Shown here: positions 43,575 to 52,464 of the stretch, in pieces
How the letters are laid out: each line of letters starts with the position of its first letter
Position numbering within the stretch: the stretch's first letter is position 1
DNA from: CALACW01 sp002431305
GTDB taxonomy: Bacteria; Bacillota; Clostridia; Oscillospirales; Acutalibacteraceae
DNA length: 64,000 bases
NCBI GenBank assembly: GCA_937890355.1
Contig: CALACW010000133.1
Location: forward strand, 1 to 64,000
Direction: 5' to 3'
Translations under genes and position numbers: made by a program
The notes under the pieces: generated by a model
What the model was told of the DNA's origin: nothing
Databases searched by the model: none
The model's input: the letters and a program-made list of their open reading frames with translations, nothing else

Positions 43575-43603
43575 TTGCAAACTACGGAAATATATATTAT
43601 AAT
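43575..43603 (+). promoter_or_regulatory. Promoter of SRP RNA (and probably dnaX-ybaB-recR)
   Basis: TTGCAA, a 17-bp spacer, TATAAT, about 8 bases before the start of the paired region of the RNA. No other clear promoter was seen before dnaX. Confidence 0.75.
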
Positions 43604-43629
43604 ATACACCGTTAAATAAAGTTCAATTT

Positions 43630-43748
43630 CTGTCATGCGGCGTGTTGGTCCTGTGCGGCGGAGCGCCGTGAACCATGTCAGGCGGGGAACCGAGCAGCAT
43701 TAAGCGGTATGCCCGTGCGTTACAGTTCGCCTGCACGCCGTGTGACAG
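43630..43748 (+). ncRNA. ffs: Signal recognition particle RNA, small bacterial type
   Basis: About 119 nt. Ends CTGTCA(tg)CGGCGTG and CACGCCG(tg)TGACAG pair perfectly, and a few flanking bases (TTCAA/TTGAA) extend the stem. The S-domain has the SRP marks GTGAACCATGTCAGG, GGAA tetraloop and GAGCAGCATTAAG. There is no Alu domain, unlike the long Bacillus scRNA. The gene order SRP RNA-dnaX-ybaB-recR is the one in Bacillus. Confidence 0.92.
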
Positions 43749-43836
43749 AGGTTGAATTTTTTTTAAATCTTATTATATATACTACATATTTTATCTATAA
43801 ATTATACATTCAATTTTGCATTCGGGGAGAATCGGC

Positions 43837-45717
43837 ATGTACAAGGTACTATACAGAAAATGGAGGCCTCAGACTTTTACCGACGTTGTCGGACAGACGC
43901 ATATTACCGAAACACTGATGAACGAAGTCAGGGAAAACCGCCTTGCTCATGCATATCTGTTCACGGGTACGCGCGGAACCGGCAAAACCTCATGCGCAAA
44001 AATCCTATCGAAAGCGATAAACTGCCTTCATCCTGTAAACGGCAACCCGTGCAATGAGTGCGAGATATGCAGGGGCATAGACAACGGCTCCGTCATGGAT
44101 GTAGTAGAGATTGACGCGGCGAGTAACAGAGGTATCGAGGATATCAGGGCTTTAAGGGACGAATCCGCATTTTCACCCGCACAGGCAAAATACCGCGTTT
44201 ATATTATAGACGAGGTTCACATGCTCACGATTGAGGCGTTCAACGCACTGTTAAAAACGCTTGAGGAACCGCCCGAGCACGTTAAGTTTATTCTTGCAAC
44301 AACGGAAGTTCAGAAACTCCCCTCCACCATTCTGTCGCGCTGTCAGCGTTTCGATTTCAGACGAATTGAGTCTGAGGATATTGCCGACAGACTGACATAT
44401 GTGTGCGCTCACGAGGACGCTCAGCTTACCCGCGATGCCGCCATGCTTATTGCCAGAATTTCAGACGGCGGAATGCGCGACGCGCTCTCACTGCTTGACA
44501 GATGCCTTAGTATCACGAGAAACGTCGATGCGTCTGTCGTAACCGATGCCGCCGGCATAATGAACAGAAGTTATCTTCTCAATATGGCACGCGCATTTAA
44601 AGAGCATGATTCGTCAAAAGCACTCTCGCTAATCGACGAGCTTCACAAATCTTCATGCGACGCGGAAAGACTCTGTTCGGAGCTTACAAACTATTTCAGA
44701 AATATTCTTATTATAAAGACATCTAAAAAACCGCAGGATATTATTATTGCAACTGATGAAGAAATTGCAGAGCTCAAAGATATTTCATCTGAATTTTCTC
44801 CTGCTGAGATATTTAATATACTTAATATTTTAAACGAGGCTTCCTCTGCGGTAAAAAGAACTCAAAACAAACGTATTGAGGCGGAAATGGCAGTTATAAA
44901 AATCTGCGCGCCCGAGATGAATTCAGATTCGTCCGCTCTTATTTCGAGAATAGAAACACTCGAAAAGCAGCTGGCACAGCTTAGTACAAATCCCCCCGCG
45001 GTTATACCGAACCGTCAGGTTATACAACCGGCAATAAAAGAGCAGACCTGTATTAAACCTGTCTTAAAAAACGACGAAAAAAGCGTTCCGGCGCCGGAAC
45101 CCGCCTCTTCTGCGCAGAAAGAAACTAAAAACGAACCTTTACCGTTTGAGAATGCGCCGAGTGAGGATGTTCAGCGTCCGTTTGACGGTTTTTCCGAAGA
45201 GGATAACCCGTCTCTTCCGTTTGACGATATCCCCGTACCGGATGAGGAACCGCTTCCGTTTGATGCTGACGTTTTTCCTTCCGATGATTCCGGCAGCGAG
45301 GTTCTCCCGTTTGACGGAAATGAAACTAATGCCGATTCGTTTGATATAAACACCCTGCCGTTTGACGATGATTCGGGAGATTATGAAGACGATTCGATTT
45401 TTTCAGACGGCAATGATGACGCAATTCCGTTTGATTCAAACGCTCCCGCTCAGACGATTCCGTCCGTAAGACCGTCAGGCGACGACATGAAAATTTGGAC
45501 GAATATTATAATGGAATGCGAACGGACGTGCAAACCGCTTATAGGAATGCTTTTAAACACAACGGCGGTTATCAACGGAAATGTTATCACCGTAGACAAC
45601 TACAACCATCTTCTGCCGTCGCTTTTAACGCAAAAAGTTTTTTCCGACGCGATAAAAAAAGCGGCAAAAAACGTAACGGGTATTGACTTTGATGTCAGAC
45701 TGGCAGATAATAGATAA
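43837..45717 (+). CDS. dnaX: DNA polymerase III subunit gamma/tau
   Basis: 626 residues from ATG 43837, with GGGGAGA 7 bases before; an in-frame ATG seven codons upstream has no site. Clamp-loader AAA+ core (1-220): YRKWRPQTFTDVVGQ, Walker A GTRGTGKTSCAK, Zn-binding Cys cluster (CLHPVNGNPCNECEIC), Walker B IIDEVHM and SRC in ILSRCQRF. Collar domain to about 365, then an acidic disordered linker (about 430-555) with seven [LIR]PF[DE] tetrapeptides, then a final folded domain. Lies between SRP RNA and ybaB. Confidence 0.97.
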   Translation: MYKVLYRKWRPQTFTDVVGQTHITETLMNEVRENRLAHAYLFTGTRGTGKTSCAKILSKAINCLHPVNGNPCNECEICRGIDNGSVMDVVEIDAASNRGIEDIRALRDESAFSPAQAKYRVYIIDEVHMLTIEAFNALLKTLEEPPEHVKFILATTEVQKLPSTILSRCQRFDFRRIESEDIADRLTYVCAHEDAQLTRDAAMLIARISDGGMRDALSLLDRCLSITRNVDASVVTDAAGIMNRSYLLNMARAFKEHDSSKALSLIDELHKSSCDAERLCSELTNYFRNILIIKTSKKPQDIIIATDEEIAELKDISSEFSPAEIFNILNILNEASSAVKRTQNKRIEAEMAVIKICAPEMNSDSSALISRIETLEKQLAQLSTNPPAVIPNRQVIQPAIKEQTCIKPVLKNDEKSVPAPEPASSAQKETKNEPLPFENAPSEDVQRPFDGFSEEDNPSLPFDDIPVPDEEPLPFDADVFPSDDSGSEVLPFDGNETNADSFDINTLPFDDDSGDYEDDSIFSDGNDDAIPFDSNAPAQTIPSVRPSGDDMKIWTNIIMECERTCKPLIGMLLNTTAVINGNVITVDNYNHLLPSLLTQKVFSDAIKKAAKNVTGIDFDVRLADNR

Positions 45718-45754
45718 AAAATAAAAGTACATTTATTTAATTCGGAGGTTTATG

Positions 45755-46096
45755 ATGAAAGCAAGAATCCCCAATCAGAACAAGGGAAACATGATGCAAA
45801 AAATACAGAAAATGCAGGAGGATATGGCTCGCATTCAGACCGAGGTTGAGGAAACCGAGTTCACAGCAAGCGCGGGAGGCGGAGCGGTTGAGGTTACCGT
45901 TACCGGCAAACATGAGGTTAAGGCTGTTAACATCAAACCCGAGGTCGTTGACCCTGAGGATATCGAAATGCTTGAGGATCTTCTTATAGCTTCTCTCAAT
46001 GAGGCTATAAGAAAAGCAAGCGACGCAATGGACAACGAAATGGGCAAGGTTACCGGCGGATTCAATATTCCCGGAATGCCCGGCGGTCTTTTCTGA
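45755..46096 (+). CDS. ybaB: YbaB/EbfC nucleoid-associated protein
   Basis: 113 residues from the second of two adjacent ATGs; GGAGG (45744-45748) is 6 bases from this ATG and 3 from the first. N-terminal Met/Gln-rich helix (KGNMMQKIQKMQEDMARIQ), then FTASAGGGAVEVTVTGKHEVKAV and a C-terminal helix with a Gly/Pro tail. It is a dimeric DNA-binding protein. It lies between dnaX and recR as usual. Confidence 0.95.
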   Translation: MKARIPNQNKGNMMQKIQKMQEDMARIQTEVEETEFTASAGGGAVEVTVTGKHEVKAVNIKPEVVDPEDIEMLEDLLIASLNEAIRKASDAMDNEMGKVTGGFNIPGMPGGLF

Positions 46097-46102
46097 TAAA
46101 TT

Positions 46103-46702
46103 ATGAATTATAACGTTATACCGCTTCAAAAACTGACCGAGCAGTTTGAGCGAATGCCCGGAATCGGCAGAAAAACAGCCCAGAGACTTTCTTTTTACAT
46201 TCTGTCTCTGCCTAAGGAAGAAGCGAAAAAAATTTCATCCGCGATAAACGACGCCGTCGAAAAAATTCACAGATGCGCGCTTTGTTGTAATCTTACGGAG
46301 GACGAACTGTGCCCCATATGCTCAAGCGACTTAAGAGACAAAACGACTATCTGCGTAGTTGAGGACTCGCAGGATCTTTTGGCGATTGAAAAAACGGGAA
46401 CATACAAGGGCGTTTATCACGTTCTGCACGGCGCAATATCACCCCTTGACGGAATAGGTCCCGATCAGCTTACGGTACGCGAACTTTTAGCGCGCGTCGC
46501 GGGCGAAAACGTCAGCGAGGTTATCCTCGCAACAAATTCCGATATCGAGGGCGAAGCCACCGCCATGTATATCGCGAAACTGATTAAGCCTTTTAATGTA
46601 AAAACTACGCGTCTCGCGTTCGGTATTCCCGTAGGCTCCGACCTGCAGTATGCCGACGGAGTTACGCTTTCAAAAGCTCTGGAGGGCAGACAGTCTCTCT
46701 GA
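46103..46702 (+). CDS. recR: Recombination protein RecR
   Basis: 199 residues. Helix-hairpin-helix (FERMPGIGRKTAQRLSFYIL), zinc finger CALCCNLTEDELCPIC and Toprim domain with VVEDSQDLLAIEKTG and ATNSDIEGEATAMYIA. Works with RecF/RecO to load RecA at gaps. There is no good ribosome site; it starts 6 bases after the ybaB stop, so translation is probably coupled. Confidence 0.96.
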   Translation: MNYNVIPLQKLTEQFERMPGIGRKTAQRLSFYILSLPKEEAKKISSAINDAVEKIHRCALCCNLTEDELCPICSSDLRDKTTICVVEDSQDLLAIEKTGTYKGVYHVLHGAISPLDGIGPDQLTVRELLARVAGENVSEVILATNSDIEGEATAMYIAKLIKPFNVKTTRLAFGIPVGSDLQYADGVTLSKALEGRQSL

Positions 46703-46730
46703 TATTTTATATTTTACAGGAGGAATAGAC

Positions 46731-48329
46731 ATGGATAACAAATACGCCATTACGTACGACATCGGAACGACCGGAGTCAAAACATGCGTTTTTGAACTTT
46801 CCGACAAGGTAAAACTTCTCGGAGCAGCCTCCGCCGGTTACAAACTTTACATTCTCCCCGACGGAGGTGCCGAACAGGATCCCGACGAGTGGTGGGACGC
46901 TATGTGCTCTACCACAAAAACAGCTTTAAAAAAAGCAAAAATAAAAGCTAGGGATATAGAGGGTATTTCATTCTGCTCGCAGATGCAGGGACTCGTTCTC
47001 GTCGACAAAGACGGCAAACCCGTACGCAGAGCAATGAGCTATATGGATCAGCGCGCAAGAGACGAGCTTAAAAAGGGAATGGCTCACGGCGTTCAGATAG
47101 CGGGCGCGAGCGTTCCCAAACTTTTAAAATCACTTTACTACACCGGTGCGGTTTCATCCTCTGTAAAGGATCCCGTTTGGAAGTACAAATGGGTTGAGGC
47201 TCATGAGCCCGAAGTTTTCGCAAAGGCACACAAATGGCTTGACGTTAAGGAAGCTCTCATTGCCAGAATGACAGGCAATTTCATCATGACGTCCGACTCT
47301 GCGTTCGGCACTCTCCTTTATGATATAAGAGACGGAAAACACGACTGGGCCATGCCTATTGTAGACATGATAGGCGTTAAACACGAACACCTTGCACGTA
47401 TTATAAAATCAACCGACAAAGCGGGCGTTTTGTCCGAGACAGCGGCAAAAGAGCTCGGACTCGAACCCGGCACCGCAGTATTCGGAGGAGGCGGAGACGC
47501 TTCTCTTATCGGAGTCGGCGCAGGTGCGGTCGGTCTTCACGACACACATATTTATCAAGGAACCTCCGGCTGGGTTTCAACCGTTGTCGAGAAAAGCATG
47601 GTTGACACATCGGCTATGATAGCCGCTATCGTCGGTGCCGACAGCAACTCGTTTAATTATTTTGCAGAACTTGAGACCGCGGGCAAATGCCTCGAATGGG
47701 TCAAGGATCATCTTGCGCTCGACGAAATCGGCATTTATCTTAAGAAAGAACATGTCGCGGAGGGCTACGAAGCGCAGTACACAAGCCTTTACGACTACAT
47801 GTCATACATAATCAATCAGGTTCCCGCAGGAAGCAACGGAGTTATTTTCACCCCCTGGCTTCACGGTAACCGCTGCCCGTTCGAGGATCCCAACGCACGC
47901 GGAATGTTCTTCAATTTAAGTCTCGAAACAGGCAAATCCGAGATTATCCGTTCCGTTGTCGAGGGAGTATGCTATCATCTGAGATGGTTCCTCGAAACCG
48001 AAGAGAAAAAGACAAAGACATCCGACGCTATCCGTTTTGTAGGCGGCGGAGCTCTGTCAAAAGTAACGTGTCAGATTCTCTCTGACATCCTCGGCAGAAA
48101 AATTGAAACTGTCGACAACCCGCAGAATGTCGGCGCAGTCGGCGCAGCGGTAGTTGTTGCGTGCGGACTCGGACTTATAAAGGATATAACCGAGGCTAAA
48201 AAGCTCATTCCTGCAACGGACGTTTTCTACCCCAACAAAGCAAATCACAAAATATACAATAAGTATTTCAACGTCTACAAAGAGCTTTATAACTCAAACA
48301 AGAAGAATTTTGCAGCCCTCAACGGCTGA
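46731..48329 (+). CDS. FGGY-family carbohydrate kinase (xylulokinase-like)
   Basis: 532 residues from ATG 46731 behind AGGAGG. N-terminal FGGY domain: YDIGTTGVKTCVFE (phosphate loop), EQDPDEWWDA, SFCSQMQGLVLVDKDGKPVRRAMSYMDQRA. C-terminal domain: FGGGGDASLIGVGAGAVG, YQGTSGWVS, TPWLHGNRCPFEDPNARG and VGGGALSK. It phosphorylates a sugar or polyol with ATP. The xylulokinase-like layout is clear, but FGGY substrates cannot be told by eye. It follows recR by 28 bases and precedes an unknown gene by 20. Confidence 0.88.
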   Translation: MDNKYAITYDIGTTGVKTCVFELSDKVKLLGAASAGYKLYILPDGGAEQDPDEWWDAMCSTTKTALKKAKIKARDIEGISFCSQMQGLVLVDKDGKPVRRAMSYMDQRARDELKKGMAHGVQIAGASVPKLLKSLYYTGAVSSSVKDPVWKYKWVEAHEPEVFAKAHKWLDVKEALIARMTGNFIMTSDSAFGTLLYDIRDGKHDWAMPIVDMIGVKHEHLARIIKSTDKAGVLSETAAKELGLEPGTAVFGGGGDASLIGVGAGAVGLHDTHIYQGTSGWVSTVVEKSMVDTSAMIAAIVGADSNSFNYFAELETAGKCLEWVKDHLALDEIGIYLKKEHVAEGYEAQYTSLYDYMSYIINQVPAGSNGVIFTPWLHGNRCPFEDPNARGMFFNLSLETGKSEIIRSVVEGVCYHLRWFLETEEKKTKTSDAIRFVGGGALSKVTCQILSDILGRKIETVDNPQNVGAVGAAVVVACGLGLIKDITEAKKLIPATDVFYPNKANHKIYNKYFNVYKELYNSNKKNFAALNG

Positions 48330-48349
48330 GTTCGAAAGGAATTCCTTAA

Positions 48350-49264
48350 ATGATAGATATTACAACCGCTTTTAACATTGTATATAAGGGCATCGACCCC
48401 GAAATGAACAAATACGGATTCACCGCCTCTGCGCCCGATGCGCTTAAGAATGGGGAAACTCCCCTTTTCACCCGCGATAAATCAAACTATCTTGAGTATA
48501 AAGGTGACAAGGGAACGGTACGCATCCTGTTTAATGAAAACAAATTCCGTTTTCTCTCGGGAGACGCCGACGCTTCGAGCACGGACGACAGTGATTTTAA
48601 ACTTGTTTCGAGTTATCTGTTCGTTCCCGACGAATATGACGAAAAAGACGTCCGCTCCATCGTCAACGAGATTATCGAAAATCTCTATGAAACATACAGC
48701 AAAAAAGCCATGGCGAAAAAGCAGGCTTCCGACATAAAAGCTCAGGCAACCGTTACAAAATCACAGGTCAAGAGCGGTTCGCTTCTCTATGACAGCGCGA
48801 CTCTTGCCGTCAGACTTTCGGCGATTTATCCCGAATTAAAGGATTATTATAAAGAAAACATCGCCGAATACGGAGAGTTTTTATGTGAAGAATTCTTCAA
48901 TGACAAGGCGGCTCCGCTTATTATCAACACAATAAAGCAGAACGACCAGCAGAAGATGAAAAAATTATTCTCGGTTTTAAATGAGATATATAACGACGGC
49001 TCAAACGAGGTTCAGGACGTAATCGCGGTTACGATTCTCGGCAAACTTAACAATGATACCGAGCTCATGCACCGCATTCTCCCCTATCTCGGAGAAACCA
49101 TGCTTGAACCCGTTATGCTTGTAAACAAGTATCTTTCAAAATCGAAGAGCGCAAGAATGAGACTCGAAAATCCGCCGAAATATAAGCCTAAGAAAAAGAA
49201 AAAGAGCGGCGGACTTATGAGTACGCTCATGGGCGGCGGCCAGGGCGGAAATATGCCCATGTAA
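48350..49264 (+). CDS. Uncharacterised protein with helical-repeat-like core
   Basis: 304 residues, no signal. The N-terminal 100 residues are alpha/beta (AFNIVYKGIDPEMNKYGF; YLEYKGDKGTVRILFNENKFRF). Residues 150-265 are helical (ATLAVRLSAIYPELKDYYKENIAEYGEFLCEEFF ... EVQDVIAVTILGKL); they resemble DUF7674, with low certainty. The tail is PKKKKKSGG then MGGGQGGNMPM, basic and Gly/Met-rich. Same unit as the FGGY kinase and followed by a strong terminator. I assign no function. Confidence 0.65.
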   Translation: MIDITTAFNIVYKGIDPEMNKYGFTASAPDALKNGETPLFTRDKSNYLEYKGDKGTVRILFNENKFRFLSGDADASSTDDSDFKLVSSYLFVPDEYDEKDVRSIVNEIIENLYETYSKKAMAKKQASDIKAQATVTKSQVKSGSLLYDSATLAVRLSAIYPELKDYYKENIAEYGEFLCEEFFNDKAAPLIINTIKQNDQQKMKKLFSVLNEIYNDGSNEVQDVIAVTILGKLNNDTELMHRILPYLGETMLEPVMLVNKYLSKSKSARMRLENPPKYKPKKKKKSGGLMSTLMGGGQGGNMPM

Positions 49265-49275
49265 AGGCGAGAAAT

Positions 49276-49309
49276 CAATCAGACAGCATATGACCTGTCT
49301 GATTTTTTT
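49276..49309 (+). terminator. Terminator of the dnaX-recR-kinase unit
   Basis: Stem ATCAGACAG/CTGTCTGAT, 8-base loop, T7 run. Confidence 0.88.
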
Positions 49310-49491
49310 CATATTTAATGCGTTTTATCGGATAAAAAACAGTTAAACTTTCATTTGTTTAGTTTTAACAATTTTTTAAACTCATTTTACCATTGTTTTT
49401 AATGATTTAACTTTTTGTTCATATTTAATTAACCACTTTGCATATATTCAACCGTTATAATTAAAGAAAAATTAAAACGGATGTGATAATT

Positions 49492-51141
49492 ATGTTACCT
49501 CCAGCAGGTGAAAACAACTGTTATGAGTTTTTAAAACTCTGTACGGGTATATATAAGGACGTTGATATGATGCAGCATTTCTCCGTCCGTTATAAAAGGA
49601 GCAGAATTTTTAAAGACATCGACGCGTTAAGCGGATATTTTCAAAAAAAACTCGGTCTTAAAGAGGGCGATGTTTATACGGTTTTCATGCCGACTACTGT
49701 TCAGGGAATCATTGCTTTTTACGCGCTTAACAGCATCGGCGTTATTGTAAATTTCGTTCATCCGCTGATGTCCACTGAGTTTTTGAAAGAGACGCTTGAG
49801 GATGTAAATGCTAAGGGCGTTATGGTGCTCGATATTCTCTCGAAAGACCACGTAAAAACAATAAATGACAGCGGACTCCCCTGTCTTATATGCCGTTCAT
49901 CGGACTATTCCGAGGGTATAAAAAAATTCGGGACAAGCATCGGCGAAAATATTGCAAAAGCCGTTTTTCCGAAATTCAAAAATGCAACATATTATAAAGA
50001 CGCGCTCGCGGTAAATCTCATTCCAGAACCGCTTACAAACAACTGCGATACTCCCGCCGTCTATCTTAACGGAGGCGGAACAACGGGCAAAAGCAAGACA
50101 ATAAAACTTACATCCCGTGCTATAAACGAACTTACATCGAGAGTGTCTGAAATTGACGAAATTCATATTCCCGGAGAAGAGGCGGAAATAATAGTCCTGC
50201 CCATGTTCCACTGTTTCGGACTGATAATTGCAATTCATATGGCTCTGTGCAATTCGGCCAGAATTATTCCGATGATGCAGTTCGACGCTAAACTTTTCAA
50301 TAAATTAATGAGAAAAAATCTCATTGTCGGATTCGGGGGAATTCCGCTTATGTTCGAAAAGCTTATGAGAGAAAAACATTTCGACGGACCGTGGCTTAAA
50401 AACGTCAGAATGATGTTCTGCGGAGGCGACGATATCAGCGACGATTTCCTCGATACATTCAACTCTTATTTTGAAAAATGGGGCGCTCCCGGACGCTTAA
50501 GACAGGGTTACGGTCTCACCGAAATCGGCTCCGTATGCTGTACGACAACAAACACCGACTATAAGCGCGGTTCCATCGGCAAACCGCTGAACGGAATCAG
50601 AGTCGAAATATGGGATGATGACCATAACGAACTTCCCGCCGGGGAAATCGGCGAAATTGCCGTTTCCGGTCCTACCATAATGAGCGGATATTACACAAAG
50701 GACGGTCCCGAAGACCTCGGACTTTATAAGGATAAGGACGGCGTAAAATGGGTTCTTTCGGGCGATCTTGCCTATAAAGACAAGGACGGTTATCTGTTTT
50801 TCTCAGGCAGAAAGAAAAGAGTTATAATTATTTCGGGTTATAACGTTTATCCGAACGATATTGAGAAAAAAGTCGGCGAACTTGATTATATAAAGGACGT
50901 ATGTGCCGTTCAGGGCTGGCAGAACGACCGCTCTATCGTAAGACTTTATGTTTCTCTTAAAAAGAATGTTGACAAAGCACAGTGCGAAAGCGAAATAAGA
51001 CAGCTTTGTGAAAATAATTTCTCTAAATTCTACATTCCCAGGGAAATAGTATTCTTAAATGAGCTTCCTCAGACTCCGCTTATGAAAGTCGATTTCATGA
51101 AATTAAGTCAGATGAAGCCGAACGATCCGATATACAAATAA
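49492..51141 (+). CDS. AMP-dependent acyl-CoA synthetase 2 (ANL family)
   Basis: 549 residues from ATG 49492; an in-frame GTG three codons upstream is less likely. P-loop VYLNGGGTTGKSKTIKLT, RQGYGLTEIGS, hinge SGDLAYKDKDGYLFFSGRKKR, ISGYNVYPND and a C-terminal Lys region QTPLMKVDFMK. Paralogue of the synthetase at 32.1-33.8 kb. It is first in a unit with korDABC, 35 bases upstream of the ferredoxin gene. Inference: it activates a branched or aromatic acid so that the oxidoreductase can add CO2, or runs backward to conserve ATP. Upstream is a TATAAT box (49456-49461) without a good -35, so an activator may be needed. Confidence 0.88.
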   Translation: MLPPAGENNCYEFLKLCTGIYKDVDMMQHFSVRYKRSRIFKDIDALSGYFQKKLGLKEGDVYTVFMPTTVQGIIAFYALNSIGVIVNFVHPLMSTEFLKETLEDVNAKGVMVLDILSKDHVKTINDSGLPCLICRSSDYSEGIKKFGTSIGENIAKAVFPKFKNATYYKDALAVNLIPEPLTNNCDTPAVYLNGGGTTGKSKTIKLTSRAINELTSRVSEIDEIHIPGEEAEIIVLPMFHCFGLIIAIHMALCNSARIIPMMQFDAKLFNKLMRKNLIVGFGGIPLMFEKLMREKHFDGPWLKNVRMMFCGGDDISDDFLDTFNSYFEKWGAPGRLRQGYGLTEIGSVCCTTTNTDYKRGSIGKPLNGIRVEIWDDDHNELPAGEIGEIAVSGPTIMSGYYTKDGPEDLGLYKDKDGVKWVLSGDLAYKDKDGYLFFSGRKKRVIIISGYNVYPNDIEKKVGELDYIKDVCAVQGWQNDRSIVRLYVSLKKNVDKAQCESEIRQLCENNFSKFYIPREIVFLNELPQTPLMKVDFMKLSQMKPNDPIYK

Positions 51142-51176
51142 AAGAATAAACAGAAAATGAAGGAGATGTTCTTGAC

Positions 51177-51383
51177 ATGTTAAGGATTAACTCATATTTA
51201 TGCAAGAGCTGCGGTTACTGCATAAAATTCTGTCCCAGGCAAATCCTCAATATGAGCGGCGAACGAAACAAACGCGGATTCTTTTACCCCTCTCTTACCG
51301 ACAGCGACAAATGTCTGTCATGCGCAATATGCGCGTCGGTATGTCCGGAGGGCGCGATAGAACTTAACGGGGAGGATGAGTAA
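51177..51383 (+). CDS. korD: 2-oxoacid:ferredoxin oxidoreductase, ferredoxin (delta) subunit
   Basis: 68 residues with two 4Fe-4S motifs, CKSCGYCIKFCPRQ and CLSCAICASVCPEG. It passes electrons between the TPP subunit and free ferredoxin. Preceded by AAGGAGATG. Ends 2 bases before the chosen korA ATG. Confidence 0.9.
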   Translation: MLRINSYLCKSCGYCIKFCPRQILNMSGERNKRGFFYPSLTDSDKCLSCAICASVCPEGAIELNGEDE

Positions 51384-51384
51384 A

Positions 51385-52464
51385 ATGGGCGAAAAACGTT
51401 TCATGAAGGGCAATGAAGCCATAGCGGAAGCGGCAGTCAGAGGCGGATGCAGATTTTTTGCAGGCTACCCCATCACTCCGCAGAACGAAATTCCCGAGTA
51501 TCTCTCATGGAGACTGCCCGAGGTCGGCGGTTCGTTCGTACAGGGCGAGAGCGAAATAGCTTCCGTTAACATGGTATACGGCGCGTCCGCAATGGGAACG
51601 AGAGCCATGACCAGTTCCTCGGGCCCCGGCATCAGCTTAAAGGCAGAAGGTATCTCCTATCTTGCGGCTGCAATGCTTCCCGCATTGATAGTTAATATAA
51701 GCAGAGGAGGGCCCGGACTCGGCTCCATACAGCCCGCGCAGTCGGATTATTTGCAGGCGACAAAGGCTCTCGGACACGGCGGATTCCATGCGATGGTATT
51801 TGCTCCGAATTCGGCTCAGGAAGCGTGCGATATAGTTTACGAATCATTCGAATATGCCGAGCGCGACAGGAACCCAGTACTCGTTTTAATGGACGGCTGT
51901 CTCGGAAATATCATGGAGGAAGTCGAACTTCCCGAAATGAAAGAAATTAAGTACGAGGATGTCCCCGAATGGAGTCTTTCAAGACGTAACGGCAGAGACT
52001 ATCAGGGAAATATAACTCCTATTTACACAGAGCCTATTCTCGAGGGACTCAACGCGATGGCGGGCGAAATGTACAAGGACTGGGAGGAAAACGACGTTAA
52101 AGTCGAAGAATTCATGGTCGACGACGCCGAATACGTTATCGTCGCGTACGGTATCGCTTCAAGAGTATCAAAAGAAGCCGTTATTAATTTAAGAGAAAAA
52201 GGAATTAAAGTCGGATTAATAAGACCGATAACTCTTTTCCCGTTCCCGAAAAAGAGTATTAAAAATCTTGATTATAACCGCGTTAAGGGAATTATCGATA
52301 TCGAAATGACTATTCCCGCTCAGATGCGCGAGGATATTGAACTCCAGGTTATGGGCAGATGTCCCGTATACGAATACGGCAGAAGCGGCGGATGTCTGCT
52401 TGACGACGACGGCGTAAGAGAAGCTATCGAAAATATAGTTTGCGGAGGCGGAGAAAATGGCTGA
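51385..52464 (+). CDS. korA: 2-oxoacid:ferredoxin oxidoreductase, alpha subunit
   Basis: 359 residues from ATG 51385 (GGGGAGG 9 bases upstream; an ATG at 51376 touches that site). POR_N domain with GNEAIAEAAVRGGCRFFAGYPITPQNEIPEYL, GESEIASVNMVYGAS and TSSSGPGISLK, then a transketolase-C-like part (IVAYGIASRVSKEAV, GLIRPITLFPFP). Together with KorB and KorC it interconverts a 2-oxoacid plus CoA with acyl-CoA plus CO2 using ferredoxin. The form is KorA/VorB-like; 2-oxoglutarate, branched-chain or aromatic oxoacid cannot be resolved. Confidence 0.92.
   Translation: MGEKRFMKGNEAIAEAAVRGGCRFFAGYPITPQNEIPEYLSWRLPEVGGSFVQGESEIASVNMVYGASAMGTRAMTSSSGPGISLKAEGISYLAAAMLPALIVNISRGGPGLGSIQPAQSDYLQATKALGHGGFHAMVFAPNSAQEACDIVYESFEYAERDRNPVLVLMDGCLGNIMEEVELPEMKEIKYEDVPEWSLSRRNGRDYQGNITPIYTEPILEGLNAMAGEMYKDWEENDVKVEEFMVDDAEYVIVAYGIASRVSKEAVINLREKGIKVGLIRPITLFPFPKKSIKNLDYNRVKGIIDIEMTIPAQMREDIELQVMGRCPVYEYGRSGGCLLDDDGVREAIENIVCGGGENG

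Noticed and set aside
45120..45450. Repeats in dnaX and in the secreted proteins as CRISPR or DNA-level repeats
   Set aside because: The repetition is at the protein level with varied codons; no direct repeat plus spacer structure exists in the window.
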